From: JAQGJA01 sp965651535
GTDB lineage: Bacteria; Pseudomonadota; Alphaproteobacteria; Micavibrionales; SZUA-601
Direction of reading: 5' to 3'
NCBI GenBank assembly: GCA_965651535.1
Contig: CBFGSX010000009.1
Span: forward strand, 1-23,691
DNA: 23,691 nucleotides
Within the stretch, counting starts at the first letter, position 1, and the number at the start of each line of letters is the position of its first letter. The notes beneath the pieces are model-generated. The model made no database searches. It worked only from the letters and a program-made list of their open reading frames with translations, and was not told the origin of the DNA. Positions 23,452 to 23,691 of the stretch are shown here, in pieces. The position numbers were made by a program, and so were the translations under genes.

Positions 23452-23691
23452 AATTCACCTTCAAGACGTTTTTGCAGACGGCGCACCTTTTGTTCATGAT
23501 ACAGGCAAATCATTTTGCGTGACGTATAATAGGCCAAAAGATAACTCGGCACAGCCAGAAGCGCGCCACCGAGCAACATTGGAAAAATGACATTTTCAAA
23601 TGTCAGAGCGAGCCGATCCCACGAGGTGATCGGCCATATCTGGCTCCAGATGCTTTCGGCGGATGCGACGGCTTCCGGTTTGTGGTGCGGG
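23448..23691 (-). CDS. C-terminal end of a membrane protein, probably DUF2062 family
   Basis: The last 81 codons of a minus-strand gene whose start lies beyond the right edge. The frame has no in-frame stop until the TGA shared with the acpS start (ATGA). The translated end shows a tryptophan-rich segment (IWSQIWPITSWDRL), one hydrophobic helix (about NVIFPMLLGGALLAVPSYLLAYY) and a basic, helical tail (KVRRLQKRLEGEL). DUF2062 proteins end this way and precede acpS in several alphaproteobacteria, so that is my best guess, based more on context than on a motif. Confidence 0.6.
   Translation of the reverse strand, partial: PHHKPEAVASAESIWSQIWPITSWDRLALTFENVIFPMLLGGALLAVPSYLLAYYTSRKMICLYHEQKVRRLQKRLEGEL

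Overview
The window reads as a compact chromosomal segment of an alphaproteobacterium of roughly mid-50s % GC (judged by eye). The evidence is the sucA-sucB-lpd cluster, a very large (about 1,620-residue) NAD-glutamate dehydrogenase, the alphaproteobacterial form of SerC, a CpdR-type single-domain response regulator, and the acpS-lepB-rnc-era run preceded by what looks like the end of a DUF2062 gene. A Micavibrio- or Rhodospirillales-like lineage fits, but that is a guess. I see no rRNA, tRNA, CRISPR array, insertion sequence or prophage.

Layout. Bases 1-5707 (+) hold the 2-oxoglutarate dehydrogenase genes sucA (5' end cut off), sucB and lpd, interrupted by an AT-rich minus-strand gene of unknown function with its own strong-looking promoter. 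Bases 5704-10991 (-) hold the large glutamate dehydrogenase and a coupled small protein of unknown function. Bases 11024-13934 (+) are a tight tadA-xseA-cca run. Bases 13921-15928 hold a periplasmic thioredoxin (-), a divergent 43-residue LptM-like lipoprotein (+), and a minus-strand group of a 52-residue membrane protein, a zinc-ribbon membrane protein and CpdR. Bases 15949-16899 (+) encode an RluD-type pseudouridine synthase. From 16882 to the right end everything is on the minus strand: DUF2062 protein (partial), acpS, lepB, rnc, era, serC, then a tail-anchored degenerate kinase and a small membrane protein.

How it works together. The left part links the TCA cycle at 2-oxoglutarate with glutamate catabolism, since GDH makes 2-oxoglutarate that the SucAB-Lpd complex consumes. 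The centre is RNA and DNA housekeeping (tRNA editing and CCA addition, exonuclease VII, rRNA modification). The right part is the conserved acyl-carrier, secretion and ribosome-maturation block, extended by serine synthesis and then by the least understood pair in the window: a 698-residue pseudokinase with a C-terminal membrane anchor, separated by one base from a gene for a multi-pass membrane protein.

Gene packing is extreme. All five convergent gene pairs overlap at their stops, and most co-directional genes overlap by 1-4 bases. The few real intergenic gaps carry conspicuous inverted repeats: an 8-4-8 repeat on the -35 box of the sucA/sucB insert gene, another 8-4-8 repeat just upstream of the pseudokinase, and an 18-bp perfect palindrome between gdh and tadA.
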